A stretch of DNA of 64,000 nt from Chloropicon primus. Lineage: Eukaryota; Chlorophyta; Chloropicophyceae; Chloropicales; Chloropicaceae. The notes below the pieces were generated by a model. The model searched no databases. It saw only the letters and a list, made by a program, of their open reading frames with translations, and was not told where the DNA came from. Below are positions 50,401 through 60,334 of this stretch, one piece after another. The stretch is taken from the NCBI GenBank assembly GCA_023205875.1, contig CP060770.1, forward strand, positions 308,501 to 372,500. Reading direction: 5' to 3'. Within the stretch, counting starts at the first letter, position 1, and each line of letters opens with the position of its first letter. The position numbers and the translations under genes are program-made.

Positions 50401-51056
50401 CTTCCCGTGTACCAATCGATCCCAACGATGTAGTTGGACAGGCCCCCGCCTTGCAGCTGCTTGGTGGACAACTTGGAGACGGCGTTGCCATTCGAATCGT
50501 AGATGTGGCACTCCCCGTGCGTGGTGCAGAACAGGATCACCCTGGCATCAGGTGACCACTGCACTTTAGCGAGTTGCAAGTTGAGCTCCTTGCCCCACAA
50601 GCGGTTCCCGTCGACGCTTCCCACGATGACTGCGCCGTCTTCATAAACGATGCAGATCTTCTGCCCATCCGCTGTCCACTTCATGTCCTTGACGAAGCTC
50701 TTGTTCCTGTTGTTGATCATCTCCTCGAACCACATCCCTTTGTGGAGCATCCAGACGATGATGAGCCCGTTCTGGTCGCTCGTCGTCAACTTCTTGTACC
50801 CCTCGTTCCACGTCACCACCATCACTTGGTTCTTGTGACCCTCGAGCGTCTGATTCATGGAGAGCAGGCTCGATCCGCTAGTCTTGGAAAGGTCCTTGCC
50901 TGACTTGCTCGGTGCCTCTAGCTTGAGCACCTTGAGAAGCCCGTTCTCTCCTCCGCAGGCGATCCAGCCTTGCTCCCCGTTCCACGAGAGACACTTGAGG
51001 AGAACATTGTTGGGCATGGCAATCTTCTTGCTCAGGTACGCGAAAAGATTGTTCAT
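47409..51056 (-). CDS. IFT121: Intraflagellar transport protein IFT121/WDR35
   Basis: Subunit of IFT-A, which moves cargo back along cilia and imports membrane proteins. 1215 aa from ATG 51056, intronless. The start LFAYLSKKIAMPNNVLLKCL with WIACGGENGLLKVLKL is diagnostic of WDR35. Two WD40 propellers cover roughly residues 1-630 (KNQVMVVTWNEGYKKLTTSD, VQWSPDARVILFCT, WDMKWSSDDPNLLAVME). An alpha-solenoid of TPR-like repeats follows (FNEAERIYLECERPDLAI, AQAKNTEQLIECLYSLEDY), and a C-terminal zinc-binding region RCGTCKHPLLL...CPLCHAS. Full-length. It implies cilia or flagella at some life stage. Confidence 0.96.
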   Translation of the reverse strand: MNNLFAYLSKKIAMPNNVLLKCLSWNGEQGWIACGGENGLLKVLKLEAPSKSGKDLSKTSGSSLLSMNQTLEGHKNQVMVVTWNEGYKKLTTSDQNGLIIVWMLHKGMWFEEMINNRNKSFVKDMKWTADGQKICIVYEDGAVIVGSVDGNRLWGKELNLQLAKVQWSPDARVILFCTTHGECHIYDSNGNAVSKLSTKQLQGGGLSNYIVGIDWYTGREGIPQDYEIPVLALCTDTGRVQLMKHENDDQPIIVDTKMKVNGIKWNPAGTVLAVFGQQHVATEPGPSSVVSFYSNMGYHWKTLRVPGAGISSLSWEGSGLRVSMAVDSFMYFANIKPPVPWGYMNGTMVYAYHRPERSDHCLTFWHIERGERIIKFMKRFLGVMACNQYCVILTRNHEAEHSSVLLCNSIGSPIETKVIPFEGEFLSISNTFIVVTSKTMVYIWNFKERATKNGSGTNSGSENIRSLLEDESTFHIDDKPSRSYNKTQISDKKTTNPISCICVSDSILLIGRENGTIHKYSLPHLKKEGSKSINGKPVKITMNCKSNTAASIDVHGLFKVFSIQSERNVLDKTGNKSTLLLERKDVWDMKWSSDDPNLLAVMEKNRMYVFRNFQPEEPITSTADLCHFDNLEIKSVKIDELLKSPDTPHFELVVDHHTKALRDVQEVLNRASITDAYSFIMDNSHPRLWKLLAEHSLQNLNFVMADKAFVQCADFHGIQFVKQLQSLDNKKLQQAEVCVFFKKFNEAERIYLECERPDLAIDLRMKFGNWFKVEKLLQNGGGNDEMLIQSWNKMGDYYSDRQMLTKAVQYYAQAKNTEQLIECLYSLEDYSALTKLIHTLPEGHDLLQTIGAKLMSVGICNDAVKAFVKSSNINLAIDCCVTLNQWQNAIRLAENHNIQHIEELLIEYANKQIESHKYSQAIELFRKARKHNESARLLLKVAKAETEKMSDTRKAKKLYVLCALELDAMKSSTLSDSAASSPMRGAGQVLNGLLSMDIGMDYANGNPWKGAEALHYWNLAHKYLYDGDLDGAMRVAMLLTDYEGILKAREIYSLLALTAFYNRYYHQTSKAFMKLESLDEISEIDKQAYSDIAMSIFTTHRPTDPKKLRNQGERRHVAPSMKDDAAKNKEICVASGRVIRDSKWKRCGTCKHPLLLAELHQRAHCPLCHASLVSNTTPQKSQNIGLNSSYAPLGDEEVQGEEEDPRFKNLFSALN

Positions 51057-52260
51057 GGTGAATGGCTCTCTCGTCGTCCTCCCCCTCTTTAACACACAAC
51101 TTCCTTTCTCCTCCCCTCCCTTGCCTGTGTCAACTCTCTTGTCCTCTCCCTTCGCTTACACACACACGCACTCTCTGTCGTCTCTCCCTGGGTGCTGGAC
51201 CGATTGGTTACGATGGACGAGCGATCAGCACACCAACGTGACCATTGAGAAGCAACCAACCTGCTCGGTTCCTGGCCGCTCTCCTCCTTACTCCATCCAA
51301 AAGTTTGTTGGCTTGAAACAAACTCAAAAACCGACAAGGGATGAAGACGTCAAGAGCAAGCAAGCGACACAAGAGGATCGAAATGATCACCAACCAGCGA
51401 GTGATGTGACGTGTGATCACTGAATCGTCTCCTGATCAGCTCCTCCCCTCCTCCCTGCCTGCTGTGCGAGAGACCTCCTGTTGGTTTGAAACAAACACAC
51501 CCCAAGAGGATGAACTCAAAGAGGAACAAAGGACACGCAGCAGAGGGGGGCAACAAGGTGCGATGGGGATGATGTGATGTGATGTGACCTGATCGGGTGA
51601 AATGTCCCCTGCTGGTGGTGGTGGTGCCCTCCTCCCGGCCTGCGGTCGCCGTGGTCGCGATGGATGTTCTGATCAATCCTTTGGTCTCGCTCTTGGAAAG
51701 GTGGGAGCTGACGATGAGTTTGAATTCCATCGAAAAAACTTCGCGCCTTGGCAATACTTAAAGAAATAGGACGAGGAGGAAAAACAACGTGAGGGTCTTG
51801 GAAAAAAAAGGGGTAGAGGCAGGCAAGCGACCAAGGGGATCACGAACATGGGAGAGAAGCGTCGCAAGAGAGACGGAGGGACTGCCTTTGACCTCAGAAT
51901 GAATGGATGGACGGAATCACAGCTTTCTTTCCCTCCCTTGAGACCAAGTGTGTCCTGCCCTCCCTCACTCGGAAAAGAATCCTTGGCGGTGGACCGTCCA
52001 GTCGGTCTCCTTCGGAGGAGAACACAGTGTCATCGTCGCTTGTCGATCCACCGGTCCGAGCCACAACGCAGGACTGCGATGCTTTGCCTGCTCTCTGCTC
52101 TCTTCCACTTGACTATTGCATCGCCTACTGCATCCTCCTCTTCCTCAAAAGTCTTTGGCTTCGGCTTCATTGATGAAGCCTCGCGCTCCGTCGGTGCAAA
52201 CCATTCTGTGGCTGGCAGCGGCCGTTACCCAGCAGCAGCAGCAGAGCAGGAGGTTTGACG
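51057..52260. promoter_or_regulatory. 1.2-kb divergent promoter between IFT121 and the BOR1-like gene
   Basis: No gene supported. Contents are an (AC)n/GT tract at 51158-51172, two copies of TTGAAACAAAC (51315 and 51486), and repeated GTGATGTGA/GTGACGTG motifs at 51400-51600 (bZIP-like TGACG). A short overlapping upstream frame starts at ATG 52175 and reads past the BOR1 start in another frame, so it is a candidate uORF. A CAG repeat lies at 52231-52245. Confidence 0.4.
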
Positions 52261-54061
52261 ATGGCAGTGCCCTCCTCGATGGATGTGGAGGCGAGCGTCG
52301 GGTCGAGTAGCGATGGAGAGCGAAGGGACTCGACGGGATCCACGACAACGACGACGACGGGAACGCGAAAAAACCTCGTCGGCAAGTTTTTCGCTTCCCT
52401 TGGCAAAGGAATCAGGGAGGACGTGATGGCGAGGAAGCCGCACTATGTGGAAGACTGGGAGGAGGTGACCAAGGACAGGGGAAGGGGGTTGACGCGGATC
52501 CTCGCTGCCGCGGTGTACATATTCTTCGCCTCTGCACTTCCAGCGATCGCTTTCGGCGAGCAGCTCAACGTCGAGACCAAGGGTAAGATGACGATCTACC
52601 ACACCCTCCTGTCGACTGGGATGTGTGGACTCATGCAGAGCGTCTTTGGGGGGCAGCCCTTGCTGATTGTGGGCGTCGCGGAGCCTATTGTGATTATCTA
52701 CCACTTTATGGACGACTACTGCACGAGGACTGGCATCGACTTCACGGCGTGGGCGGCGTGGACTTGCGTTTGGGCCACTGGTTTCCTCACCATCATGGCT
52801 GTCACAAACCTGTGCAACGGGATCAAGTGGTTCACCAGGTTCTGCGGTGAGACATTTGGGGTGAGTCGCTCTCCTCTCTTCGGGCGCCTCGGGGCCTCTT
52901 CGTCTGACTTTTTTGTCCTTGCAGATGCTTATCGCCATTCTCTTCCTGCAGCAGGCCATCAAAGGGCTCGTCGACGAGTTTCGTTACGAGCAAGCGGAGA
53001 GTTACTGGAGGGTCATGAACGGAATGTTCGGCCTCGTTCTGGCCTTCCTCTACGTTTGGTCAAGCTCCGCCCTCTCCCAAGCGAGGCGGTGGAGAATTGG
53101 AAACTCGTTCCTTCGCGCGGTGCTGGCAGATTACGGGTTCGCACTGTCGCTCGTCGCGATGACTGGAGTCTCGTTCGCGATGTCCTCTTGGGGCGACAAG
53201 CCCGTCGACGTGCCCCAGAGGATCGTTATGCCACCCATAAGCGAGAGCGTGTGGGTCACATCCGGCGTGTACGTCGTGTACGACATGGCGAGCGTTACGG
53301 TCGCCCAAATCTTCGCCGCGATAATCCCCGGCTTTGTGATCAGCGTCCTGTTCTACTTTGACCACAGCGTAAGTAGCCAGCTCGCCCAGCAGAAGGACTT
53401 CAATGTCACGCGACCGTCGGCGTACCACTATGATTTGCTGCTCCTGGCGCTCATGACGATACTTTGCGGGCTTCTTGGCCTCCCCCCGGTCAACGGCGTA
53501 CTTCCCCAGGCCCCGCTGCACACGAGGTCCTTGACCTCAAAAGTGCTGCTGGCAGAAGACGAGGGCGGGGACCAGCACGAAGGGATGGTGGAAGGGACGG
53601 TGAAAGGGAAGAAGGTCCTGAAAGTGTACGAAAGCCGCCTGAGCAACTTCATCCAAGCTGCACTCTGCATCGTGCTTTTCGGCGTCGCACAGTACATCTT
53701 GAAATTGATTCCGACGGCCCTTGTGTGGGCATTCTTTGCCTTCATGGCCCTGGAGTCTCTGCCGGGCAACCAGCTGTGGGACAGGTTGCAGATCATCGTC
53801 TGCGACGCCAAGAAACGAGCAGAGTGGGCGAGAGACACGAGCTGCCAGTGCGCGTACTTGGAGACCGTGCCATACTCATCGATCGCGATCTTCACGCTGA
53901 TTCAGGTGACCTGCCTGCTAGGAATTTGGGCCATCACCGTGTGGGCAGGACTCTTCGGGATCTCGTTCCCGATCTTCATCATGGCTTTGGTCCCCTTGAG
54001 AGCCTTGGTCCTGCCCAAGGTCATCAAACCAAACTTTCTGAGCGACCTTGACGCCGACTAG
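52261..54061 (+). CDS. BOR1/SLC4-family anion (borate or bicarbonate) transporter, two exons
   Basis: Exons 52261-52860 and 52925-54061 (intron of 64 nt, GTGAGT...TTGCAG, phase 0), 578 aa. The cytosolic start has a Thr run and DWEEVTKDRGRGLTRI. Membrane core: AAAVYIFFASALPAIAFGEQ, TMCGLMQSVFGGQPLLIVG-type block with VAEPIVIIYHFM, FGMLIAILFLQQAIKGLVDEF across the splice junction, FVISVLFYFDHSVSSQLAQQ, LLLALMTILCGLLGLPPVNG and LPQAPLHTRSL. These are the SLC4/BOR1 signature blocks. Length and lack of the large animal N-domain match plant and fungal BOR1. Borate export or bicarbonate transport are both possible. Location is plasma membrane by family. Confidence 0.93.
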
Positions 54062-54272
54062 TTCGAGGGTGTCGCTCGCTCGCCTTGGGGCAACACCGCG
54101 GACAAACAAGTGGGGAAAGTGAGGTCAAAGGAGATGCGTGCAGCTCTGGATGAAGTCCTCTCGCGGCAAAGTCGTGCGACTTTCCGAGCAAAAGCAGGGC
54201 TAAGATTACAATGAAATGCACAAACAATCAAAAAAGTTTCCTTTCTTCTTCCTATAATGCTGCTAGGTGCTT

Positions 54273-55244
54273 TTACTTGAGCGAGTATGGATCGAAAGCC
54301 TGCTCCGGTGGATCCACAAGATTGGCAAAGGCCACGTAGTTGACCATGCCGTCGTTGTTGTCGTCAAACTTCTTCAAAAGCACCTGAACCTCGGAATCAT
54401 TGAGGCTCAATCCTAGCTTGACGTTGAGGGCCTGCTTGAACTGGTTCGCCGTGACCCTGTTCACGCTCAGTGTGCTATTCTTGTTGGCAGCCGCATCATC
54501 GAACACGGGCTTGACTAAGATTCTCTTGATCTTACAGACTTGTGCAATACGGGTGAGAACATAGTTCAGCACATCCTCCTCCTGCTCAGTCATGCTCTTG
54601 TTGCAAGTTTGATACCTTGTCGTGTTCATGATATCCAGGGGCACGTCGCTCACTTGCTGGAGTGGGTACTTCTCCAAGTTCTTCACGGTGAAGGACTCAT
54701 CAATGATGTCACAAAAGGCTTGGTAGTTCACCAAAGACATGGAAGGAACGTTGCGGCACGCTTCGGTGAACTTCTCCACAATGCTTTCGATCTCTGCTGG
54801 ACTGAGGTTGATTCCAGCCATGCTGAGTCCAGAGCAGAACTTGGATGGAGTGATGAACCCGCATCTCAGCTGCAAAAAGAAAAGAGAGACGGGCGGGATC
54901 AGGTCAAACTTGGGTTAGGCAAAACTCGTTTTCTCTCATGTTCTCATGCATAATGGGAACGAAAGCTTTTTTGGGAATTCTCTTGCGTTGACGAGGTCAC
55001 TCACCTTATCGAAGCCTCTGAAGAAGTCCCTGATGCGAATGCGGTTCTTGAAGACCACAGTCTTGCACTGCGCGCCAGGAGGTGGGAACGCGAACCACGT
55101 CAATGGTCAGCAACAAAGCTTGAACACAAACCACGAAACAAAACCGCCGCGGACCGCTCGTTCGAGGCCAAGGTCAACGTGCTTGCTTGAATGGGAAAAG
55201 ACACTTACCTTGAGGATGGCCTGGTCAGCCTTTCCAGTCGTCAT
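54273..55244 (-). CDS. EF-hand protein of a protist/ciliary-type family, three exons
   Basis: Exons 55209-55244, 55005-55067 and 54273-54869 join in frame (231 aa). It starts MTTGKADQAILKCKTVVFKNRIRIRDFF, then RGFDKLRCGFITPSKFCSGL and NYQAFCDIID, two helix-loop-helix units lacking full calcium ligands. The C-terminal unit VLLKKFDDNNDGMVNYVAFA has DxNxDG ligands but Ala in place of the 12th-position Glu. The 'ILK..TVV.K.R.RIRDFF.DFD..R.G.IT..QF..GLSMAG' layout is familiar from protists and algae with flagella, and a ciliary role is inference. The first exon encodes only 12 residues. Confidence 0.8.
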
Positions 55245-55849
55245 TGTAATGGTACCGCTGAGAGAGCTTGTGTTCGTGGTATCGGTCGACAAAAGGTCTC
55301 GAAACTTTTCTGTTCCCCTCGTCCCCCGTCGTTGTTCTTCGCGAAAAGTTGCCGTTCAACGCACAAAGAGTCTTGGTCAAGTCAAGTGTACCAATTTCAT
55401 CTTACTTCCAGGAAGGGGAAAGGGAGGGAGAGGAGAGAAATGAGTGTACGAAGTTGGAAGTTCAAAACAACGTCTTGCAAAACGAGTGTCAAAAGGACGG
55501 AGAGATACGCGCAGAAGACGACGAAGAGATGAGTGAGGACTATACTGGCAGAAGTGAGACTAACTGAGGGGAGCGGGAAGTCGCACTCTCTCTCCTTGTC
55601 CTTCTCTTCTCTCTGCCAAAGGATGCATTTTTGTGGTGACGATGGTGGTGTGGGGGGCACATGGACAGGCAAGCCATGGCTGGAAGCACTGCTTCGTGCA
55701 CTTGAAACAAGTTCCAAGCTCGAAAGAGTTGGTCAAAAAATGCGGCCAAGGGCGATAGAGACCCGTGAAGGTTTAGGTTTAGGCCCAGCTCAAGGGAGTG
55801 AGACTCTTCCTCACAGTGAAGGGTCGATTGATTGAGGTCAATTGGATAA
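55245..55849. promoter_or_regulatory. Promoter of the EF-hand gene, telo-box-like repeat at its far end
   Basis: No gene seen. GTTTAGGTTTAGG at 55771-55783 is a telomere-like or telo-box repeat, placed just before the composition changes to AT-rich at about 55850. Confidence 0.35.
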
Positions 55850-57870
55850 TAACTGATTGGTATTAGTAATGGGTGCGGTGGACTCGGTCAATCATAAACG
55901 GGTGAATCACTGTCTATTGCCCACCCTCTCATTCGGGGCTCGTCCATCGAAAAACTTCGTACCAGTTGGCACCAGTCAGGATACATAGAAGATCTCCCGA
56001 AAAACAAAATGACAAAATGTAGAATTAAGCTTGTGGCTCAACGCCAATCTTGATGAGACTGGAGTAAGCGCAGGTGCACGGGATGCAATACCACACCAAA
56101 CGCAGGAATTCACGGATCAAAACTATTACACAACAAGATAAAAGAAAAAAGAATCGATGTTTTGGCTGACTCTATCTTCAGCTGACGATTCTATCTCGAT
56201 CAAACACGCAAAAATGACAAATTAAATTAAGTTCCACGGCACCTCTTTTAAGAATCAATTTGCAATATACGTAAAGGCTTATCATTCAGACGTTTGCGTT
56301 TCGTTCATGATCACGGAGTCACATTCATAATTCCTCTCTGAAATCAATCGAGTCCAACTTTGTTCTCGAATAAGCGAGTCGAAATGAAATCGTGGAAATC
56401 GAGATATTCTCTTCTTGTTCTATTTCCTGGAAGCAAAATAGAAAATCGATTTATCTCTTGTGAGATAGCATATGATGCTCACCAAGCTATGACAATATTG
56501 GACAAGAATGCAGAAGAGAAGCATAAACACTCGAACAAATATTTTAGAATATTATATGCATCGATTTTGGGAAAAAGCAACGGGTGTGCAAGAAGCAGAG
56601 TGACAATTAAATATTTTCCGAAGCGTGGATTACGCACTTTCTCTTGGTAATTCTCTCTACTTTCTATCTCTACTGCAATGAATCGGAAAAACATTATCAG
56701 TATATGTTTCATAAGATAGAATAATTGCCAATATACTTTTGTCCTTCTTTACAGCTTAGACATCAATGCATACTTTAATTTTAGATGAGTCAACGATTAT
56801 GCACAATAGAGTAAAAATGAATATTTATAATAAAGAAAATATTACGTTTTGACGATAAATAAAATGATGGCGGAAGTTAGCATTGAATGATTTTAAATAT
56901 TTGCTCTTGTGTGAATATGATAAACTTTGAATGCAAGAAATTGAAACAATATGAAGTAAATGTTGCGGTTTTACGCAAAAGACAAAGATATTGGGTTTGA
57001 AGAAATAAGTCAAATAACGAGAACCGCGACAAAAAGCATCAAATTCATCGGCTTTGCACTTGGACATGCTGCTGCGTAATTTGAAAGACAAGCATTGATG
57101 CCATAAAATATTGTTGAAGCCAAATTGAATTGATGCATTGCTGTTCTTTCGGTGATGCCCTGTACCAGCCATTTGGAATGGTTTGAGAAATAGTTCGGAA
57201 GACGTTTCAGTTCTTGCAATGTACATAGTAAGAGGAATATCATTTTGTGTGCAAGATATTATTAATGTATATTCCAGTTCAAGTGCTAGAAAAGGCACTA
57301 TTTCATAACTGCTGCTGCAAGAAGGAAGAGGCATCCTTGAAAAATGCCAGCGATCTGTGTCTTTGCCCGCAGCTTGTCGTTTCTTTTCCATGCATGCGAT
57401 ATAATGAGTCCGCACGAGTTATTTGTGTACTGGTTCAGGGCACGTAAAGGTGAATTCGGCGGTGCCTCTTGAGTTTATAAAGTCGCCCTAGGATGCTGGA
57501 TATTGGCATCTTCTTCTTGACTCTGCTTGTAGAGCAATTGGCAACAATGAAAAACCGAACAACCTTGCTGTTTCTCTTTGATCGCCAAAGGACGATGTCC
57601 TTAACCGTGCAACATCTCTCGCTTTTGAGGAATACGCAGTGGGGCAAGATCGTCCTTTAGTTGGGATTGGGGCCCTGCAAGAGGGAGGCTCTCACTATCC
57701 CATAACAGTGTCACCACAATAATAAAATTCCGCAGAACAAGAACAAAGGTTAAAAGAGAAAGTAAAGTCGTCGTGTACTTGACGTTTCGCCCTGCACGAA
57801 CACACGACCACCGACCCCGTTCGCCAAGCTTTGCTTCTCTGGTACTTTCGCGCACGTGATTTCGGTTTGG
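55850..57870. other. AT-rich island of about 2 kb
   Basis: Base composition drops abruptly to clearly AT-rich at ~55850 and returns to the window's usual level at ~57870, just before the glycosidase promoter. No tandem repeat, transposon end, tRNA or known protein is recognisable. Short open frames occur on both strands (plus 56360-56650; minus 56825-57415). Possible explanations are an organelle-derived insert, a decayed foreign segment, or a structural region such as an origin or centromere-like block. Confidence 0.7.
56825..57415 (-). CDS. Doubtful 196-codon open frame in the AT-rich island
   Basis: Opens MRTHYIACMEKKRQAAGKDT and ends MRH-like FRHHFIYRQNVIFSLL, rich in Ser, Phe, Ile, Cys and His. 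An uninterrupted frame of this length in AT-rich DNA is longer than I would expect by chance, but no domain is recognisable and the composition is that of translated non-coding DNA. It could be an orphan gene, part of a spliced gene, or chance. Confidence 0.2.
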   Translation of the reverse strand: MRTHYIACMEKKRQAAGKDTDRWHFSRMPLPSCSSSYEIVPFLALELEYTLIISCTQNDIPLTMYIARTETSSELFLKPFQMAGTGHHRKNSNASIQFGFNNILWHQCLSFKLRSSMSKCKADEFDAFCRGSRYLTYFFKPNIFVFCVKPQHLLHIVSISCIQSLSYSHKSKYLKSFNANFRHHFIYRQNVIFSLL

Positions 57871-57936
57871 CGTATGGCAATATTTGATGGTTCGGTGTGG
57901 ATCAGCTTAGTCTTGAGACGCGGCCCTGTCGGCCCT

Positions 57937-57946
57937 TATAATATAA
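57937..57946 (+). promoter_or_regulatory. TATA box of the glycosidase gene
   Basis: TATAATATAA in a GC-rich context about 190 bp upstream of ATG 58129. It is one of the few clear TATA-like sites seen in this window. Confidence 0.5.
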
Positions 57947-58128
57947 GCCGCTCTCTTGGGAGTGCGCAGACAGGTCCGCAGCAGACAGGTTTGCTTTGCT
58001 TTGGCCACCCGAACGCAAGCGCACGTCCTCGTTCTTCCTTCGTGAGAGACACGAAACCGTGCTTTGTTGGATTGCCGCATCATCCCTTTTTCTGGTACAA
58101 CTTTTTGTGGAAAGCAACTTTTGGACGA

Positions 58129-59871
58129 ATGAAGTCCTTGGCCCTCTTCTTGTCGTATGCCGTGCTCCTATCATCTGTGGCGCGAGCTGCCGAGGTCGTT
58201 TCCTTCAATCTTGGTGCGAAGAATCGTCCAAACGTGCAGGCTGTCCATGGGATAAGCCAAGGACCAAAGTTTGAGAAGGGATGGGACAGTCACATGCCGG
58301 ATGGTCGGAACCGTGCGGCGAAAGATTGGACGAGTGGGTTCAAGCGGGCTGCAGTGCCATCAGTGCGTGTCCACGGCATGGGCTGCGTCGACATGGACCA
58401 CCTTTGGCGCCCCTCGACCTATGCAGGGTTCGATCCGAAGGACACCTCCAACTACGACTGGACGATTTCAGACGAGTGCCTTCGTAACGTGTACGACAAT
58501 CCTTCTCTGTCTGACTTGAAGAGTGCCAGCATTCGATTCGGACACTCGCGTGCCAAGGTCGCAGACTACCCATCGTTTTGCCAGGGTCCTGATGATGTGG
58601 ACATCTTCGCGGAGGTCTGCGTCGCAATCATCGATCGGTATCTCAACGTCAAGGGGTATCCCGTGCGAGACTTTTCGGTGTGGAACGAGCCAAGCGGAGG
58701 CATCGAGCACAGTGACTACGCTTTCTATTGCAAGGGTCCCGATGACTACGCTGCGATGTACATCGCGGTGTGGAACAAGGCCAAAGCCAAGTTCGGTAAC
58801 CGCATCCGTATCGGTGCAGCGTTGGGTCTCGATGACTTCTCGAGGACCGTGGTGGCGCAACTGAAGGCAAGCAACGTTGGCATGGACTTTGTGGACCATC
58901 ACTCGTACCCAAACACTCCGAGCGCAATCCCTTACCAGGTTCACGTCAAGCCTGGGGGGTATAACATGGAGGACATCATGGCGGAGGGCGGCTTCAGTAA
59001 GACGACGCCGATCATTCTGGGAGAGTGGAGCCGCTCCATCGGATTGAATTACGCCCTTGACGGGCCAGGAGCTTCCTTCATTGCGGCTAGCCTCATTTAC
59101 ATTGACGACATGGGTCTCCAACGCAGCGGAGGCGTTCACAACGTGGAGCAAGCGTACCTGTTCTCGAGCCAAAAAGTTTGGGACGGCTTGAAGCCGGATG
59201 CGCCTGACTTGAACGCGGCGACCGTCCTCAACTGGTGGCGTGACATGGTGGGACGACCCGCGATGCCATCCACCGGAGGGCGCATGCCCACGGCAACCAC
59301 AAATGATGAGCTTGCCGTGCTCATGGCCGGCCCAAAGGCAGAGGGAAAGGACTCGAACGACGCTCTTGCTCTGATCGCACATTACGAGGCGGACAAGCAG
59401 AAGCCGAGCCGTGTCCTCCCGACCACCGGCCTGCCTTTCGACCTTCAAGTGAACCTCGAGGGAATTCCTTGGCAGGACTTCAAGTGGACCCAGTACGCCA
59501 AGGCCCCGAAGGCTGCTAGCCTCGTCGAGGTTGCCTCGGGCAAGGGAAAGGGCCCGAAGGTGACGCTCGGTCTCAAGATGAATCGAAACTCTTTTTCAAC
59601 CCTGCGCGTGGAAAATGCAAAGCCGAGCAGCGGTGGTCTGCTAGGCTTGGGGCTGACCGGCATCAAGCTCAAGATTGCCATTGGTGCGGCCGCTGGCGTT
59701 GTCGCCATTCTCATCGGTGTTGCTCTGAAGTGCACCGTCTTCCGGAGGCCTCGTTCCGCCAAGGCCGGACCTGTTCCAACAACCTTGGGATTCTTCATGA
59801 GCGAGCTCAAGCATGAAGGAGGAGAGGACGACGAGTCCCTCCAGACGTTTAACCCGATCGTTCAGACGTGA
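58129..59871 (+). CDS. Membrane-anchored GH39-like glycoside hydrolase
   Basis: 580 aa from ATG 58129; the frame is open upstream but the first 90 codons there are leader DNA including the TATA box. Signal peptide MKSLALFLSYAVLLSSVARA. A (beta/alpha)8-type catalytic domain follows: PSVRVHGMGCVDMDHLW, KSASIRFGHSRAK, acid/base DFSVWNEPSGG (Glu187) and nucleophile IILGEWSRS (Glu299). Their spacing of 112 residues is close to that in GH39 beta-xylosidases. A beta-sandwich region (~390-490) is followed by a Gly-rich membrane segment (~505-535) and a short acidic cytosolic tail. It should be a type I surface enzyme acting on cell-wall or mucilage glycans. Substrate unknown. It sits directly beside the AT-rich island. 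Confidence 0.85.
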   Translation: MKSLALFLSYAVLLSSVARAAEVVSFNLGAKNRPNVQAVHGISQGPKFEKGWDSHMPDGRNRAAKDWTSGFKRAAVPSVRVHGMGCVDMDHLWRPSTYAGFDPKDTSNYDWTISDECLRNVYDNPSLSDLKSASIRFGHSRAKVADYPSFCQGPDDVDIFAEVCVAIIDRYLNVKGYPVRDFSVWNEPSGGIEHSDYAFYCKGPDDYAAMYIAVWNKAKAKFGNRIRIGAALGLDDFSRTVVAQLKASNVGMDFVDHHSYPNTPSAIPYQVHVKPGGYNMEDIMAEGGFSKTTPIILGEWSRSIGLNYALDGPGASFIAASLIYIDDMGLQRSGGVHNVEQAYLFSSQKVWDGLKPDAPDLNAATVLNWWRDMVGRPAMPSTGGRMPTATTNDELAVLMAGPKAEGKDSNDALALIAHYEADKQKPSRVLPTTGLPFDLQVNLEGIPWQDFKWTQYAKAPKAASLVEVASGKGKGPKVTLGLKMNRNSFSTLRVENAKPSSGGLLGLGLTGIKLKIAIGAAAGVVAILIGVALKCTVFRRPRSAKAGPVPTTLGFFMSELKHEGGEDDESLQTFNPIVQT

Positions 59872-60334
59872 AGAGATAAAGATGTAAGCGCGCAAACAAA
59901 CCATGTTATTAGCATCAACTCGATCAAGCATCCCTGACCACCGAAGAAGACGCAACTCGAGGAGGTACCCCACCCCACCCCATCCATCCTTTCCATCGAT
60001 CGAGGGATCATGAAACGTGCCCAGAGAGAGATGGGGGGGAGGGGGGGAGGGCGATAAAGAAAATGCCAATGAGGCTCCCTCTCCCCTCTCCCCTCCCTCC
60101 ACCACCACCACCGCCACCACCACCATCATCAATTCTCTCCTCACCATGATCCCTGTCCCCATTCCTCCCAAGTGAGAGCTCTCCGGAAAGAGCAAGAGAC
60201 AACGCATCCATCCATTCATGATCTCTCCCCCCCTCTCCCCCTCCTTCCACCATCACCCCCTCCCTCCCTCCCTCCACCAACACCCCCTCCCTCCCTCCCT
60301 CCACCATCATCATCTTTCTCTAACGCCAGAGAAG
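59872..60334. promoter_or_regulatory. Spacer rich in CCACC/CCTCC repeats with a possible 5' UTR intron
   Basis: No gene seen. Low-complexity CCACCACC and CCCTCCCTCC runs fill 60090-60310. A donor CAA|GTGAGA at 60172 and acceptor ACGCCAG at 60329 could bound a 158-nt 5' UTR intron just before the next ATG (60335). Confidence 0.4.

Noticed and set aside
55245-58128. tRNA or rRNA genes in the gene-poor stretch
   Set aside because: No B-box (GGTTCGANNCC) with a matching acceptor stem, and no rRNA-like sequence, found on either strand by eye.
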